A stretch of DNA of 39,145 nt. It comes from Verrucomicrobiales bacterium. Its GTDB lineage: Bacteria > Verrucomicrobiota > Verrucomicrobiia > Verrucomicrobiales > DEV007. Shown in pieces: positions 8,163 through 16,714 of this stretch. Below the pieces are notes generated by a model. The model ran no database searches, had not been told where the DNA came from, and saw only the letters and a program-made list of their open reading frames with translations. Position numbers and translations under genes: made by a program. The first letter of the stretch is position 1; each line of letters opens with the position of its first letter. The stretch lies in NCBI GenBank assembly GCA_030730365.1, contig JANQVJ010000014.1, positions 4,520 to 43,664 of the forward strand, given 5' to 3'.

Positions 8163-9314
8163 ATGAAGCTGGTTTTCCACTACGCGATGCTCTCGCTGAA
8201 ACAGGTGATCCGCCATCGCGTGCGCAGTCTCCTCACGATCGCCGGGGTGGCAGCGGGGATGTTTCTCTTCACGGCAGTGACAACCCTGCAGGAGTCGCTC
8301 GAGGTGGTCACGAAAGAGGGCGCGGGCGAATCGACTCTGATCGTCTACCGCGAGAATCGATTCTGTCCCGCGACTTCGCGACTGCCCGAGCATTACCTGG
8401 CCGGGATACGTCGCATCCCCGGGGTGCAAGAGGCTATCCCGGTGCAGATCGTGGTGAACAATTGCGGTGCGAGTCTCGATGTTATCACTTTTCGGGGGGT
8501 TCCGCCGGAGCAGTTAATGACTTTCAATTCCGACCTCGAAGTGATCGCTGGTTCTCTTGACGACTGGGTCGGCAGGAGTGACGGTGCTCTCCTCGGAGAA
8601 CATTTTGCGGCTCGTCGCGGGCTCAAACCGGGGGATCATTTCGAAGCGGTCGGGGTGCGGGTGAAAGTCTCGGGGATTATCCGTTCGCCCTCGGCTCAGG
8701 ATCAAAGTGTCGCCTACGTGCCGCTGGCATTCCTGCAGCAGTCCTCGCGGCTCGGACTCGGGGTAGTCACGCAGTTCAGCGTGAAGGTAACCGGATCGGC
8801 CGACCCTGAAGAGGTCGCCGCCGCGATTGATGCGCTCTTTCAAAATGACACAGCGCCAACCGACACCAAACCAGAGCAGGCTTTTTTTGCCCAGACGGCA
8901 AAGGACCTTATCGAGATGGTAGGGTTCACCCGATGGCTCGGATACGCTGCAGTGCTCGCCGTCGTAGCGCTCGTCGCGAATGCCCTGCTCCTCGTCGTCC
9001 GAGGGCGGGTTCAGGAGAATGCGGTGCTGCAGACGATAGGGTTTTCGAGAGCTTCGATCGCCGTGATGATGTTGTGCGAGGGCGCCCTCCTCGGTCTGCT
9101 CGGCGGTCTCTTTGGCAGCGGCGCGGCCTGGGGCTTTTTTGAAATGAAGCGTTTCACGCTTGGAAACGAGGGGCTCACCCTCGCGCTCCAACCCGGATCC
9201 GCGACGATCTTCGGCGGATTCGGCATCGCTATCCTCCTTGGTCTCGTTGCCGCTCTCTGGCCCGCCGTGGTCGCGACGAGACTGCCCATCGTTGCTTCGT
9301 TGCGCTCGTCCTAG
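8163..9314 (+). CDS. FtsX/MacB-type ABC permease 1
   Basis: 383 residues. One N-terminal membrane helix (about 18-38, after the basic stretch RHRVRSL) is followed by a periplasmic MacB-like core domain of about 220 residues. Three further helices lie near the C-terminus (about 260-283, 300-330, 350-372). Typical motifs are LTIAGVAAGMFLFTAV at the start and ENAVLQTIGFSRASI before TM3. This is the MacB/LolC/FtsX topology. Two near-equal permeases (this and the next) imply a heterodimer. The periplasmic domain holds one pair of Cys residues (around FCPATS and NNCGAS). Start is 1 base after the ATPase stop. Confidence 0.92.
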   Translation: MKLVFHYAMLSLKQVIRHRVRSLLTIAGVAAGMFLFTAVTTLQESLEVVTKEGAGESTLIVYRENRFCPATSRLPEHYLAGIRRIPGVQEAIPVQIVVNNCGASLDVITFRGVPPEQLMTFNSDLEVIAGSLDDWVGRSDGALLGEHFAARRGLKPGDHFEAVGVRVKVSGIIRSPSAQDQSVAYVPLAFLQQSSRLGLGVVTQFSVKVTGSADPEEVAAAIDALFQNDTAPTDTKPEQAFFAQTAKDLIEMVGFTRWLGYAAVLAVVALVANALLLVVRGRVQENAVLQTIGFSRASIAVMMLCEGALLGLLGGLFGSGAAWGFFEMKRFTLGNEGLTLALQPGSATIFGGFGIAILLGLVAALWPAVVATRLPIVASLRSS

Positions 9315-9329
9315 ATCTTCTCCCTTCCC

Positions 9330-10481
9330 ATGCTTCCTTTCACCTACGCGATTCGTCATCTCTTCCGGGATCCGGCGCGCCTTCTGCAAAAGGTCGGCGG
9401 GGCTGCCCTTGTTGTTTTCCTCCTTCTCGCGGCGGGTTCGTTCAATCATGGGATGGAGGGACTCCTCCGCGGGAGCGGGTCACCGTTGAACGTAATCTTT
9501 CTCGGTGCCGGATCTGAGGAGAGCGTGGAGCGCAGCGAGGTAAGGCCCGACGCCGAATCGCAGATCTCCGCCGGCGTGCGCGGAATCTCGATGCGGGCGG
9601 GGGTGGCGGCGGTCTCGGGCGAGGTGCACTACATGGGCCTCTTCGATGTCGCCGGGAAAACCGGAGCCCGCGCTCTTGCCCGGGGGGTAAGCCCGGCCGC
9701 CTTCGAAGTGCACCGCGAGGTCAGGCTCCTCGAGGGGCGATATCCGCGTTCCGGAGAAGTCATCGTTGGGCGCCTCGCCGCCCATGCTCTCGGGATAGGA
9801 GAGGGGGAGTTGAAAACGGGCGCGATACTCCACTTTGAAGGCGTCGATCTCAGCGTTGCAGGGATCTTCGAAGCGCCGGGGACGGTGATGGAGTCCGAGA
9901 TCTGGATGGATCGCACCGATTTGATGACGCTCGTTCTCCGGGATACTCTTTCATGCGTCGTCGTGAGACTGGAGGAGGCGATCGCTTTCCCCGAGGCGGA
10001 TCTTTTCGCCAAACAGAGGCTCGATCTGGAGCTCGTCGCGATACGGGAGGAGGCCTACTACGCGAAGCTCGCCGAGTTCTACGGACCTATTCGCATGATG
10101 ACCTGGCTGACGGCGGCACTGGTCGCGGCGGGGGCTGTCTTTGGGGGTATTAATGTGCTCTACGCCGCGTTTGCCTCGCGCATCCGGGAGCTCGCGACCC
10201 TGCAGGCGGTCGGCTTCTCGCGGCCGGCGATTCTTTTTTCCCTGGTGCAGGAGAGCCTCGTCTCGACTCTGTTGGGAACTTTGCTGGCCTCTTTCCTCGC
10301 TCTGGGAGTTCTCGAAGGTGTGATGATTCCCTTTGCCATGGGCACCTTCCGCCTCACGCTCTCGGCCGCGGTCCTTGCCCTCGGACTCGGCGCGGCGCTC
10401 CTCCTCGGGACGCTCGGTGCCCTGCCGCCCGCGTGGCGGTGTCTCATGGCACCGATACCGCTTGCGCTGCGTTCGCGGTGA
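9330..10481 (+). CDS. FtsX/MacB-type ABC permease 2
   Basis: 383 residues, the same length as permease 1. An N-terminal helix (about 25-42, LVVFLLLAAGS), a periplasmic domain with repeated beta-strands, and three C-terminal helices are visible. The conserved coupling segment is RIRELATLQAVGFSRPAI, equivalent to the QTIGFSRASI block of the neighbour. It probably arose by duplication and forms a heterodimer with permease 1 over a homodimer of the ATPase. The gap to permease 1 is 15 bases. The downstream lipoprotein gene starts 49 bases after its stop and is probably in the same transcript. Confidence 0.92.
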   Translation: MLPFTYAIRHLFRDPARLLQKVGGAALVVFLLLAAGSFNHGMEGLLRGSGSPLNVIFLGAGSEESVERSEVRPDAESQISAGVRGISMRAGVAAVSGEVHYMGLFDVAGKTGARALARGVSPAAFEVHREVRLLEGRYPRSGEVIVGRLAAHALGIGEGELKTGAILHFEGVDLSVAGIFEAPGTVMESEIWMDRTDLMTLVLRDTLSCVVVRLEEAIAFPEADLFAKQRLDLELVAIREEAYYAKLAEFYGPIRMMTWLTAALVAAGAVFGGINVLYAAFASRIRELATLQAVGFSRPAILFSLVQESLVSTLLGTLLASFLALGVLEGVMIPFAMGTFRLTLSAAVLALGLGAALLLGTLGALPPAWRCLMAPIPLALRSR

Positions 10482-10530
10482 CTTTCACATTCCACCCAAA
10501 AATCCAAACCAAACCAAACCTAAGTCTACC

Positions 10531-11079
10531 ATGAAAATTGATCCTCCTATAAGCATGACCATCCTCGCCGCTGCGTTTCTTCTTGCCGCTTGCGGTGATT
10601 CGGAAAAGTCGTCGGTGGGTGTGACGTCTGCCGTTACTCCACTTCCGGAGATCGCTGCGGTTCTTGCCGAAACGGCTCCCTCCGGTGCTGTCTCTGTCGT
10701 CGAGGCGCGCAGGAATGCCGAACCCGGTGCAAAAGTCACCGTCGAGGGCATTGTCGCCGGAACGAGGTCTCCCTTCACCGAAGGTTTTGCCTCTATCATC
10801 CTCGGCGATCTTGCGATGGAGACCTGTGATAAGATCCCGGGCGACGAGTGCCCGACTCCCTGGGACGCCTGCTGTGCCGATCCCGATGTGCTCAAAGGGC
10901 AGCGACTCACGCTCCAGATCTCCGACGCCGAAGGCCGGCCTGTCGCGCAAAGTCTCAAGGGAATCGAGGGGCTTGCGGAAATGGATCAAATCACCGCCGA
11001 GGGGACCGTCGCGCCCTCCTCGACCCCGGAGAACCTCGTCATCAATGTCTCACGTCTGCACCGGACGCCTCCGAAGTAA
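10531..11079 (+). CDS. Putative lipoprotein with OB-like fold and Cys cluster
   Basis: 182 residues. A lipoprotein signal peptide ends in LLAAC, with Cys21 as the lipidated residue. The mature part has alternating strands (GAKVTVEGIVAGTRS, FASIILGD, GQRLTLQISD, AEGTVAPS) suggesting a small OB-type barrel, interrupted by a cluster with Cys99, Cys107, Cys114 and Cys115 next to acidic residues. This could bind a metal or be disulfide-bonded (inference). I chose the ATG at 10531, since the lipobox fits that start. No Shine-Dalgarno is visible; the leader has three AAACC repeats instead. It ends the exporter operon, which therefore begins and ends with Cys-rich exported proteins. Confidence 0.78.
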   Translation: MKIDPPISMTILAAAFLLAACGDSEKSSVGVTSAVTPLPEIAAVLAETAPSGAVSVVEARRNAEPGAKVTVEGIVAGTRSPFTEGFASIILGDLAMETCDKIPGDECPTPWDACCADPDVLKGQRLTLQISDAEGRPVAQSLKGIEGLAEMDQITAEGTVAPSSTPENLVINVSRLHRTPPK

Positions 11080-11107
11080 ATTTGTGAGGACGCAGTCAGG
11101 CTATTCC

Positions 11108-11147
11108 CCCGCCCGATAAAAATTCGTAAAATATCTACGTGGGCGGG
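11108..11147 (+). promoter_or_regulatory. Inverted repeat around an AT-rich core upstream of the sigma factor gene
   Basis: CCCGCCC at 11108-11114 and GGGCGGG at 11141-11147 are perfect arms around a 26-base AT-rich core (GATAAAAATTCGTAAAATAT and more). It lies 20 bases before the GTG start at 11168. It could be an operator or promoter flanked by operator arms, or in RNA a hairpin next to the ribosome site. Which of these is not decidable from sequence. Confidence 0.45.
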
Positions 11148-11167
11148 AGTGAAGGGGTGACAAAGCC

Positions 11168-11704
11168 GTGGACGAGACAATAACAGATCCGAAAAACTAT
11201 GAATGCTTCGTGCAACTCCTGACGAGGCATGAGAGGTCGATTCGTGCCTACATTCGCGCCGGACTGCCGTCGGGGCAGGATGTCGCCGAGGTCATGCAGG
11301 AAGTCTCGCTGATCGCCTGGCGTAAGTTTTCCAACCTGGAAAATCCTGAGACCGATTTTGCCCGCTGGGCCACCGTTATCGCCCGCTACGAGATCATGAA
11401 GTATCGCCGCACGAAGGCGCGCGACCGTCTCGTCCTCGGGGAAAACATCGTCGAAATGATCAATGCGGAAGGGCTCGAGGAAGCCCCCGGCCGCGAGTTG
11501 CAGCTCTCGGCTCTCGAGGCTTGCCTGAAAAAGCTGCCCGAAGAGCGGCGCGAGCTCGTTCTCGATGCCCATGTCTCGGGCACTTCTATCACCGAGATGG
11601 CGGAGCGCATCGGGAAGTCGCGCAATGCTCTGTATCAGTTGCTCTGGCGTATCCGGCAGGAACTCGCCGAGTGCGTCGAACGTGAGGAGGCGCGCACCGC
11701 ATGA
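11168..11704 (+). CDS. ECF-type RNA polymerase sigma factor, Rhodopirellula/Verrucomicrobium type
   Basis: 178 residues from a GTG with GAAGGGGTGA upstream as ribosome site. Region 2 is at about 10-80 (YECFVQLLTRHERSIRAYIR, AEVMQEVSLIAWRKF, FARWATVIARYEIMKYRR). Region 4 is at about 118-170 (LEACLKKLPEERRELV, then the helix-turn-helix TSITEMAERIGKSRNALYQL). The wording QLLTRHERSIRAYIRAGLP and ARWATVIARYE matches the ECF group expanded in Planctomycetes and Verrucomicrobia. Its last codons overlap the next gene's ATG (ATGA), coupling it to a FecR/LamG protein that is probably its anti-sigma factor. It should direct transcription of this cassette and perhaps other genes. Confidence 0.93.
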   Translation: MDETITDPKNYECFVQLLTRHERSIRAYIRAGLPSGQDVAEVMQEVSLIAWRKFSNLENPETDFARWATVIARYEIMKYRRTKARDRLVLGENIVEMINAEGLEEAPGRELQLSALEACLKKLPEERRELVLDAHVSGTSITEMAERIGKSRNALYQLLWRIRQELAECVEREEARTA

Positions 11705-13242
11705 CTGCCAGCGATCACCAACTGCTCGCCGCGTATCTCGACGGAGCACTCACCGCGCCCGACCTTGCGAGACTGGAGGAACTCCTCGGGAGGAGCGCCG
11801 AGGCGAGGAAGCGGCTCCGTCTTCTTGCCACGATCGATGAAGGTCTCTGCGACCTCGCCCCGGCGCGACCGGTGAGCATCCCGATCCGGCATCGGGTGAC
11901 ACTCGTCCCTTTTTCCCGCGCGCTTCCCTGGGGCATCGCGGCGGCGGCGTGTCTGACCCTGCTATGGCAATCGCAGAAGAGTTTGCCGAAGGCGGGTCCG
12001 GTGCCTGCAGACCGAGCATGGGTCGCACTGCTCGTCGATGAAGCGTCCGCTGTTTTCGAGGAAGGGCGCAGCCCGGAGGATGACATCCGCTTCGGGGCAG
12101 GGGACTACCACCTCGTCGACGGGGCTCTCCACATGCGCTTTTCCAACGGTGCTGATCTCGTGATGCGGGCTCCTGTGGAGTTCACGGTAAAAGACGCCTT
12201 CAACGTTGAAGTTGCCCACGGGAATGTCCGCGCGATCGTGCCACCGCCGGCGCAGGGCTTTACGATCGGCTCTCCTGGGATTGATTACGAGGATCTCGGG
12301 ACCGAGTTCGGAGTGATGGTCGATAGCCGCAGCGGCGTTAGTGAGCTCCACGTCTTCGATGGTGAAGTGAACGTGAGAGATGCGGAGACGGCCGAACTAC
12401 TCCATCCGGCCGAGGTGGGAGACTCGTTCCGCTTTGACGGCAGCAATCTCACCCGCGCCGAGGGGGCGGAGGAAGATGCCTTCCTCACGCCCGGGGCGAT
12501 CGGGTATCTGCGATGGGATCGCTGGCGCGAAGGATTCGCCGAATCACCGGGACTGATCGGATTCTATTCTTTTAAAGACAGCGGTGAGCAGCTCGTCAAT
12601 TCGGCGAAAAACCGCGCCATGTCCGATGGTACGATCAGCGGGGCTCGTTGGGTCGCGGGGCGCTGGCCCGAAAAGCAGGCCCTGCTCTTTGATCGCGACA
12701 CCGACTATGTCGAGTTCGATCTCCCGGGTGAGTTTTCCGAGCTCTCGATGGCAGTCTGGATGAAGGTGGACCGATACGACCACGAACTCAGCGCGATCTT
12801 CGACTCCAACGAGTGGGAGACCGGCGACCTGCACTGGCAGATCAGCCGGGTGGGGGTTCCATGGTTCGGAGTGAATGACACGGCGGTGGGACGAAAATTT
12901 TCGGGTAGTCTGATCACTCCCGGGGAGTGGGTCCATGTCGTGATGGTTTTGTCAGGGAAGGAGAGTCGTGCCGAGGTCTATGTGAATGGAGTCGCAGTCA
13001 ATCGCGGTGATTTCCCCGATTCCGTCCTCGTGACTCCGGGGCGGTGCCGACTCGGTAACTGGCTGCAGGACCCCGAATGGGCGCATGCCCCGGTGCGGGC
13101 GCTGCGGGGGCGCATCGATGAATTGGCGGTCTGGAACAGGCCATTGTCCGAAAAGGAAATCAAAGCGATAATGAAGATCGGTCAGCCTGCTCCGCTTTGG
13201 TCCGTCTCGCCCGCACTTTCCCTTAACCACAATCTGAAATGA
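11701..13242 (+). CDS. FecR-domain anti-sigma-like membrane protein with LamG domain
   Basis: 513 residues. The cytoplasmic N-terminus (about 1-50, LLAAYLDGALTAPDLARLEELL) resembles zinc-less anti-sigma helices. A single membrane helix is at about 74-90. A FecR-type periplasmic domain is at about 135-225 (FSNGADLVMRAPVEFTVKDA, EVAHGNVRAIVP, DLGTEFGVMVD). A LamG/concanavalin-like jelly-roll is at about 285-500 (GFYSFKD, AVWMKVDRYD, VYVNGVAV, RGRIDELAVWNRPLSEKEI). The jelly-roll could sense a polysaccharide outside the membrane and release the sigma factor (inference from architecture). It overlaps both the sigma gene and the PSD1 gene by four bases, giving a tightly coupled operon. Confidence 0.9.
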   Translation: MTASDHQLLAAYLDGALTAPDLARLEELLGRSAEARKRLRLLATIDEGLCDLAPARPVSIPIRHRVTLVPFSRALPWGIAAAACLTLLWQSQKSLPKAGPVPADRAWVALLVDEASAVFEEGRSPEDDIRFGAGDYHLVDGALHMRFSNGADLVMRAPVEFTVKDAFNVEVAHGNVRAIVPPPAQGFTIGSPGIDYEDLGTEFGVMVDSRSGVSELHVFDGEVNVRDAETAELLHPAEVGDSFRFDGSNLTRAEGAEEDAFLTPGAIGYLRWDRWREGFAESPGLIGFYSFKDSGEQLVNSAKNRAMSDGTISGARWVAGRWPEKQALLFDRDTDYVEFDLPGEFSELSMAVWMKVDRYDHELSAIFDSNEWETGDLHWQISRVGVPWFGVNDTAVGRKFSGSLITPGEWVHVVMVLSGKESRAEVYVNGVAVNRGDFPDSVLVTPGRCRLGNWLQDPEWAHAPVRALRGRIDELAVWNRPLSEKEIKAIMKIGQPAPLWSVSPALSLNHNLK

Positions 13243-16200
13243 TGAAAACCCCTTTTTATGCAACGGCTCTGGGATCATTCCTCGCCGTCCTCTGCGGAGC
13301 TGCCCGGGCTGAGGAAAAGATCGACTTTAATCGTGATATTCGCCCTCTTCTCTCGAACCGTTGTTTTGCCTGTCATGGGCCCGACGAAGAGGAGCGCAAG
13401 GCCGATCTGCGTCTCGACACTCGCGAGGGTGCTCTTATGGATCTCGGCGGCTACGCTGCGCTCGTGCCGGGCAAGGCGGAAGAGAGCGAGCTATTTCACC
13501 GTATCACTCTCGATGCCGATGACGAGGAACTCATGCCCCCAGCGGGGAAGGGAACAAGGTTCAACGAGGCCGAGGTGGCGCTTATTAAAAAATGGATTGC
13601 TCAGGAGGCCCACTACGCCAATCACTGGTCTTATGACCAACCGGTCCGGCCGGCGGTGCCGAAAGGAAAACGCTCGGACTGGCCGGTGAACGAGATCGAT
13701 CATTTTGTCCTCGCCCGCCTCGAGAGTGAAGGGCTCGAGCCTTCGCCTGAAGCGGATCGTTATTCCCTCGCCCGCCGTGCCTCACTCGACCTCACCGGCC
13801 TGCCGCCGACGTGGGAAGAAGTCATCGCCTTTGTCAATGATCCCGCCCCGAACGCCTACGAGGCCTACCTTGACAGGCTCCTCGCCAAGCCCGCCTATGG
13901 AGAGCGCTGGACCCGTGTCTGGCTCGACCTTGCGCGCTACGCGGACTCGGCCGGGTATGCCGATGATCCGCCGCGCACGATCTGGGCCTATCGTGACTAC
14001 GTGCTGCGCGCCTTCAATCAGAACATGCCGTTTGACCAGTTCACGATTGAGCAGATCGCCGGAGATCTCCTCGAAAAGCCGACGCGGGATCAGCTCATCG
14101 CGACCGCCTTTCACCGCAACACGATGACGAACAGTGAGGGCGGCACGAACGACGAAGAGTTCCGCAACGAAGCGGTCGTCGATCGTGTCAACACGACCTT
14201 TGCCACCTGGATGGGCACGACGATGGCCTGTGCCCAGTGCCACACCCACAAGTTCGACCCACTCACCCACGCCGAGTACTTCCAGATTTTCGCCTTTTTC
14301 AACCAGAGCGAGGACGCTGATCTCAAGGACGAACGTCCCGTCCTTGAGCTGTGGTCGGATCAGCAGGAGAAAGACAAACTCGACTGGAGTGAAAAAATCA
14401 CGAGTCTGAAGAAGACTCTCGCTACCCCGACCGACGCGCTCGTCGCCGAGCAGGGGGAGTGGGTGAAACATCTGCGGCTGGAGCCCGCCTGGACAGCGAT
14501 CAAGCCGACTGCGGCCAAGGGCGGCGCGACCTCGCTCGCGGTGGCCGAAGACGGTCTTATCACTGCTGCGGCAGGTGCAAAAGCCGCGAAGGATACCTAC
14601 CGCCTCGAGTTCACCGTGCCGGCCGAGGCCCCCGACCTCACCGCCCTGCGTCTCGAGGTCCCGGCGGAGCAGGCCTCGAATTTTGTTCTTTCGCGATTCA
14701 GCACAACCTGGCAGCCGGATGACAAATCCCCCCGGAGTGGTCGGTTTGTCAGGGTATCGATCCCAGGGAAAGACAAGATCCTCCACCTCGCCGAGGTCGA
14801 AGTCTTTTCGGGCGGGGTCAACGTCGCGACGAAGGGAACTGCCACGCAGAGTTCGCTAGGATCGAGCGGGGACGCAAAGCGCGCCATCGACGGCAAGACG
14901 GACGGGGATTATCAGAAAAACTCCGTCTCCCACACCGGGACCGAGGCGAATCCGTGGTTCGAAGTGGATCTCGGGTCGGATCTGCCGATTGAAAAAATCG
15001 TGGTCTGGAATCGCACGGACGGCGGCACCTCGCAGCGCCTCGAGGGCTACGAAGTGTCTATCCTCAGCGCGCCCCGCGAAGTCGTCTGGAAAGAATCACC
15101 TGCAGGTGTGCCCGCCCCGAGCACCGCCCTCGCTCCGGGAGGTCCTGCGGCGGTGGCGTTCGAGGTCGCCGTCGCGACGCACGAGCAATCTGGCTTTCCG
15201 GCAAAAGCGGTTCTCGCGCCGAAGGCTGATCCGAAGACGGGCTGGGCTATCGCCGGTGGGACCGGGAAGCGGCAGGAGCTCACCCTCATCCGCAAGACGC
15301 CGATGAAAATCGCGGGTGGCAAACTGATCTTCACACTCGAGCAGACCTCGGACTTCAAAGAGCATCTCATCACCCACGCAGCACTCTCCTACACGAGCGA
15401 GGCGGGAGTGCTCGAGTGGGCGCGCATGCCGATGGAGATCCGCCAGCTCGTGCGGAAGACGCCGGGCACGCTCGCTCCCGATGAGGAAAAGAGTCTTACC
15501 GCCTTTTACCAGACCGTGGCTCCCTCACTCAACGACGAGCGCGCCGAACTCGCGAAACTCGAGAAACAGCTCGCCGAGGCCAAGCCCGAGACGACCGTGC
15601 CCATCATGCGCGATCGCCCCGCCGATCAGCGTCGCAAGACATTTGTGCAACTGCGAGGGAACTACAAGAGCCTCGGGCCCGAGGTCAGCGAGGGTGTGCC
15701 GGCAGTGTTTCATCCGCTCGAAAAGGGAGTCACTCCGAACCGTCTCTCCCTCGCCAAATGGCTCATTTCCCCCGACAATCCCCTCACTGCCCGCGTCGTC
15801 GCAAACCGTCACTGGGAAGAGCTCTTCGGCATCGGCATCGTCGAGACGAGTGAGGAGTTCGGTTCGCAGGGAGAGCTGCCGTCGGATCAGGATCTGCTCG
15901 ACTGGCTCGCGCTGGATTTTCAGGAAAACGGATGGGACATCAAACGACTTCTCAAGCAAGTCGCGATGTCGGCCACCTACCGTCAGTCGTCGAAGACGAA
16001 GCCCGAGTTCGAGGAGCGTGATCCCTACAACCGTCTCCTCAATCGCGGGCCGAGATTCCGCCTCTCCGCCGAACAGATTCGGGACAACGCACTCGCTGTG
16101 AGTGGACTGCTCAGCGGGAAGATGCACGGACCACCGGTCAATCCGCCCCAGCCCGAAATGGGACTCACGGCCGCTTTCGGAAGCAAGACCGATTGGGTCA

Positions 16201-16679
16201 ACAGTGCGGGTGAAGATCGCTACCGTCGTGCCCTCTACACCTCGTGGCGGCGCAGCAATCCATACCCCTCCATGGCGACCTTCGACGCTCCCAATGGCGA
16301 GGTTTGCACGGTTCGTCGTGGGCGCACGAACACGCCCCTGCAATCGCTCGTGACCCTGAATGATCCCGTCTACGTCGAGGCCGCTCAGGCGCTCGGTCGT
16401 AAGATCGTGGCAAAGGGCGGGGCCGACCTGCCGCAGCGCCTCGCCTTCGCGATCCGCGAGAGCCTTGCCCGTGAGCCGAGACCGTCGGAAGTGGAGCGGC
16501 TTGCCGCCCTCTACGAGAGCACTCTTGACGACTACACGGCAACTCCCGAGATGGCGGCAAAGATGGCGCAGGAACCCCTCGGACCGCTCCCTGCCGGGAG
16601 CAACCTTCCCGAGCACGCCGCCTGGACCGTGGTCTCGAACGTGATCCTGAACCTCGACGAAGTTTTCATGAAACGCTGA
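13239..16679 (+). CDS. Secreted PSD1 cytochrome-type protein (DUF1549/DUF1553) with discoidin-like insert
   Basis: 1146 residues. Signal peptide is at 1-24. A planctomycete-type cytochrome C1 domain follows, with heme-binding CFACH at 42-46 and the MPPAGKG motif near 99. DUF1549 covers about 150-360 and contains a second CxxCH, CAQCH at 331-335. An F5/8 type C (discoidin-like) insert lies at about 500-610 (LAEVEVFSGG, NPWFEVDLGSD, IEKIVVWNRTD). DUF1553 covers about 820 to the end (NRLSLAKWLISPDNPLTARV, FRLSAEQIRDNALA, NGEVCTVRRGRTNTPLQSL). The enzymatic activity of this family has not been established to my knowledge. Heme motifs plus a carbohydrate-binding-like insert suggest extracellular redox processing of polymers (inference). 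Start ATG is coupled to the anti-sigma stop; ATG at 13242 is an alternative. Confidence 0.93.
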   Translation: MMKTPFYATALGSFLAVLCGAARAEEKIDFNRDIRPLLSNRCFACHGPDEEERKADLRLDTREGALMDLGGYAALVPGKAEESELFHRITLDADDEELMPPAGKGTRFNEAEVALIKKWIAQEAHYANHWSYDQPVRPAVPKGKRSDWPVNEIDHFVLARLESEGLEPSPEADRYSLARRASLDLTGLPPTWEEVIAFVNDPAPNAYEAYLDRLLAKPAYGERWTRVWLDLARYADSAGYADDPPRTIWAYRDYVLRAFNQNMPFDQFTIEQIAGDLLEKPTRDQLIATAFHRNTMTNSEGGTNDEEFRNEAVVDRVNTTFATWMGTTMACAQCHTHKFDPLTHAEYFQIFAFFNQSEDADLKDERPVLELWSDQQEKDKLDWSEKITSLKKTLATPTDALVAEQGEWVKHLRLEPAWTAIKPTAAKGGATSLAVAEDGLITAAAGAKAAKDTYRLEFTVPAEAPDLTALRLEVPAEQASNFVLSRFSTTWQPDDKSPRSGRFVRVSIPGKDKILHLAEVEVFSGGVNVATKGTATQSSLGSSGDAKRAIDGKTDGDYQKNSVSHTGTEANPWFEVDLGSDLPIEKIVVWNRTDGGTSQRLEGYEVSILSAPREVVWKESPAGVPAPSTALAPGGPAAVAFEVAVATHEQSGFPAKAVLAPKADPKTGWAIAGGTGKRQELTLIRKTPMKIAGGKLIFTLEQTSDFKEHLITHAALSYTSEAGVLEWARMPMEIRQLVRKTPGTLAPDEEKSLTAFYQTVAPSLNDERAELAKLEKQLAEAKPETTVPIMRDRPADQRRKTFVQLRGNYKSLGPEVSEGVPAVFHPLEKGVTPNRLSLAKWLISPDNPLTARVVANRHWEELFGIGIVETSEEFGSQGELPSDQDLLDWLALDFQENGWDIKRLLKQVAMSATYRQSSKTKPEFEERDPYNRLLNRGPRFRLSAEQIRDNALAVSGLLSGKMHGPPVNPPQPEMGLTAAFGSKTDWVNSAGEDRYRRALYTSWRRSNPYPSMATFDAPNGEVCTVRRGRTNTPLQSLVTLNDPVYVEAAQALGRKIVAKGGADLPQRLAFAIRESLAREPRPSEVERLAALYESTLDDYTATPEMAAKMAQEPLGPLPAGSNLPEHAAWTVVSNVILNLDEVFMKR

Positions 16680-16714
16680 TCGCTCCCTGACAGTAAACTA
16701 AAAATTGCGCTACG

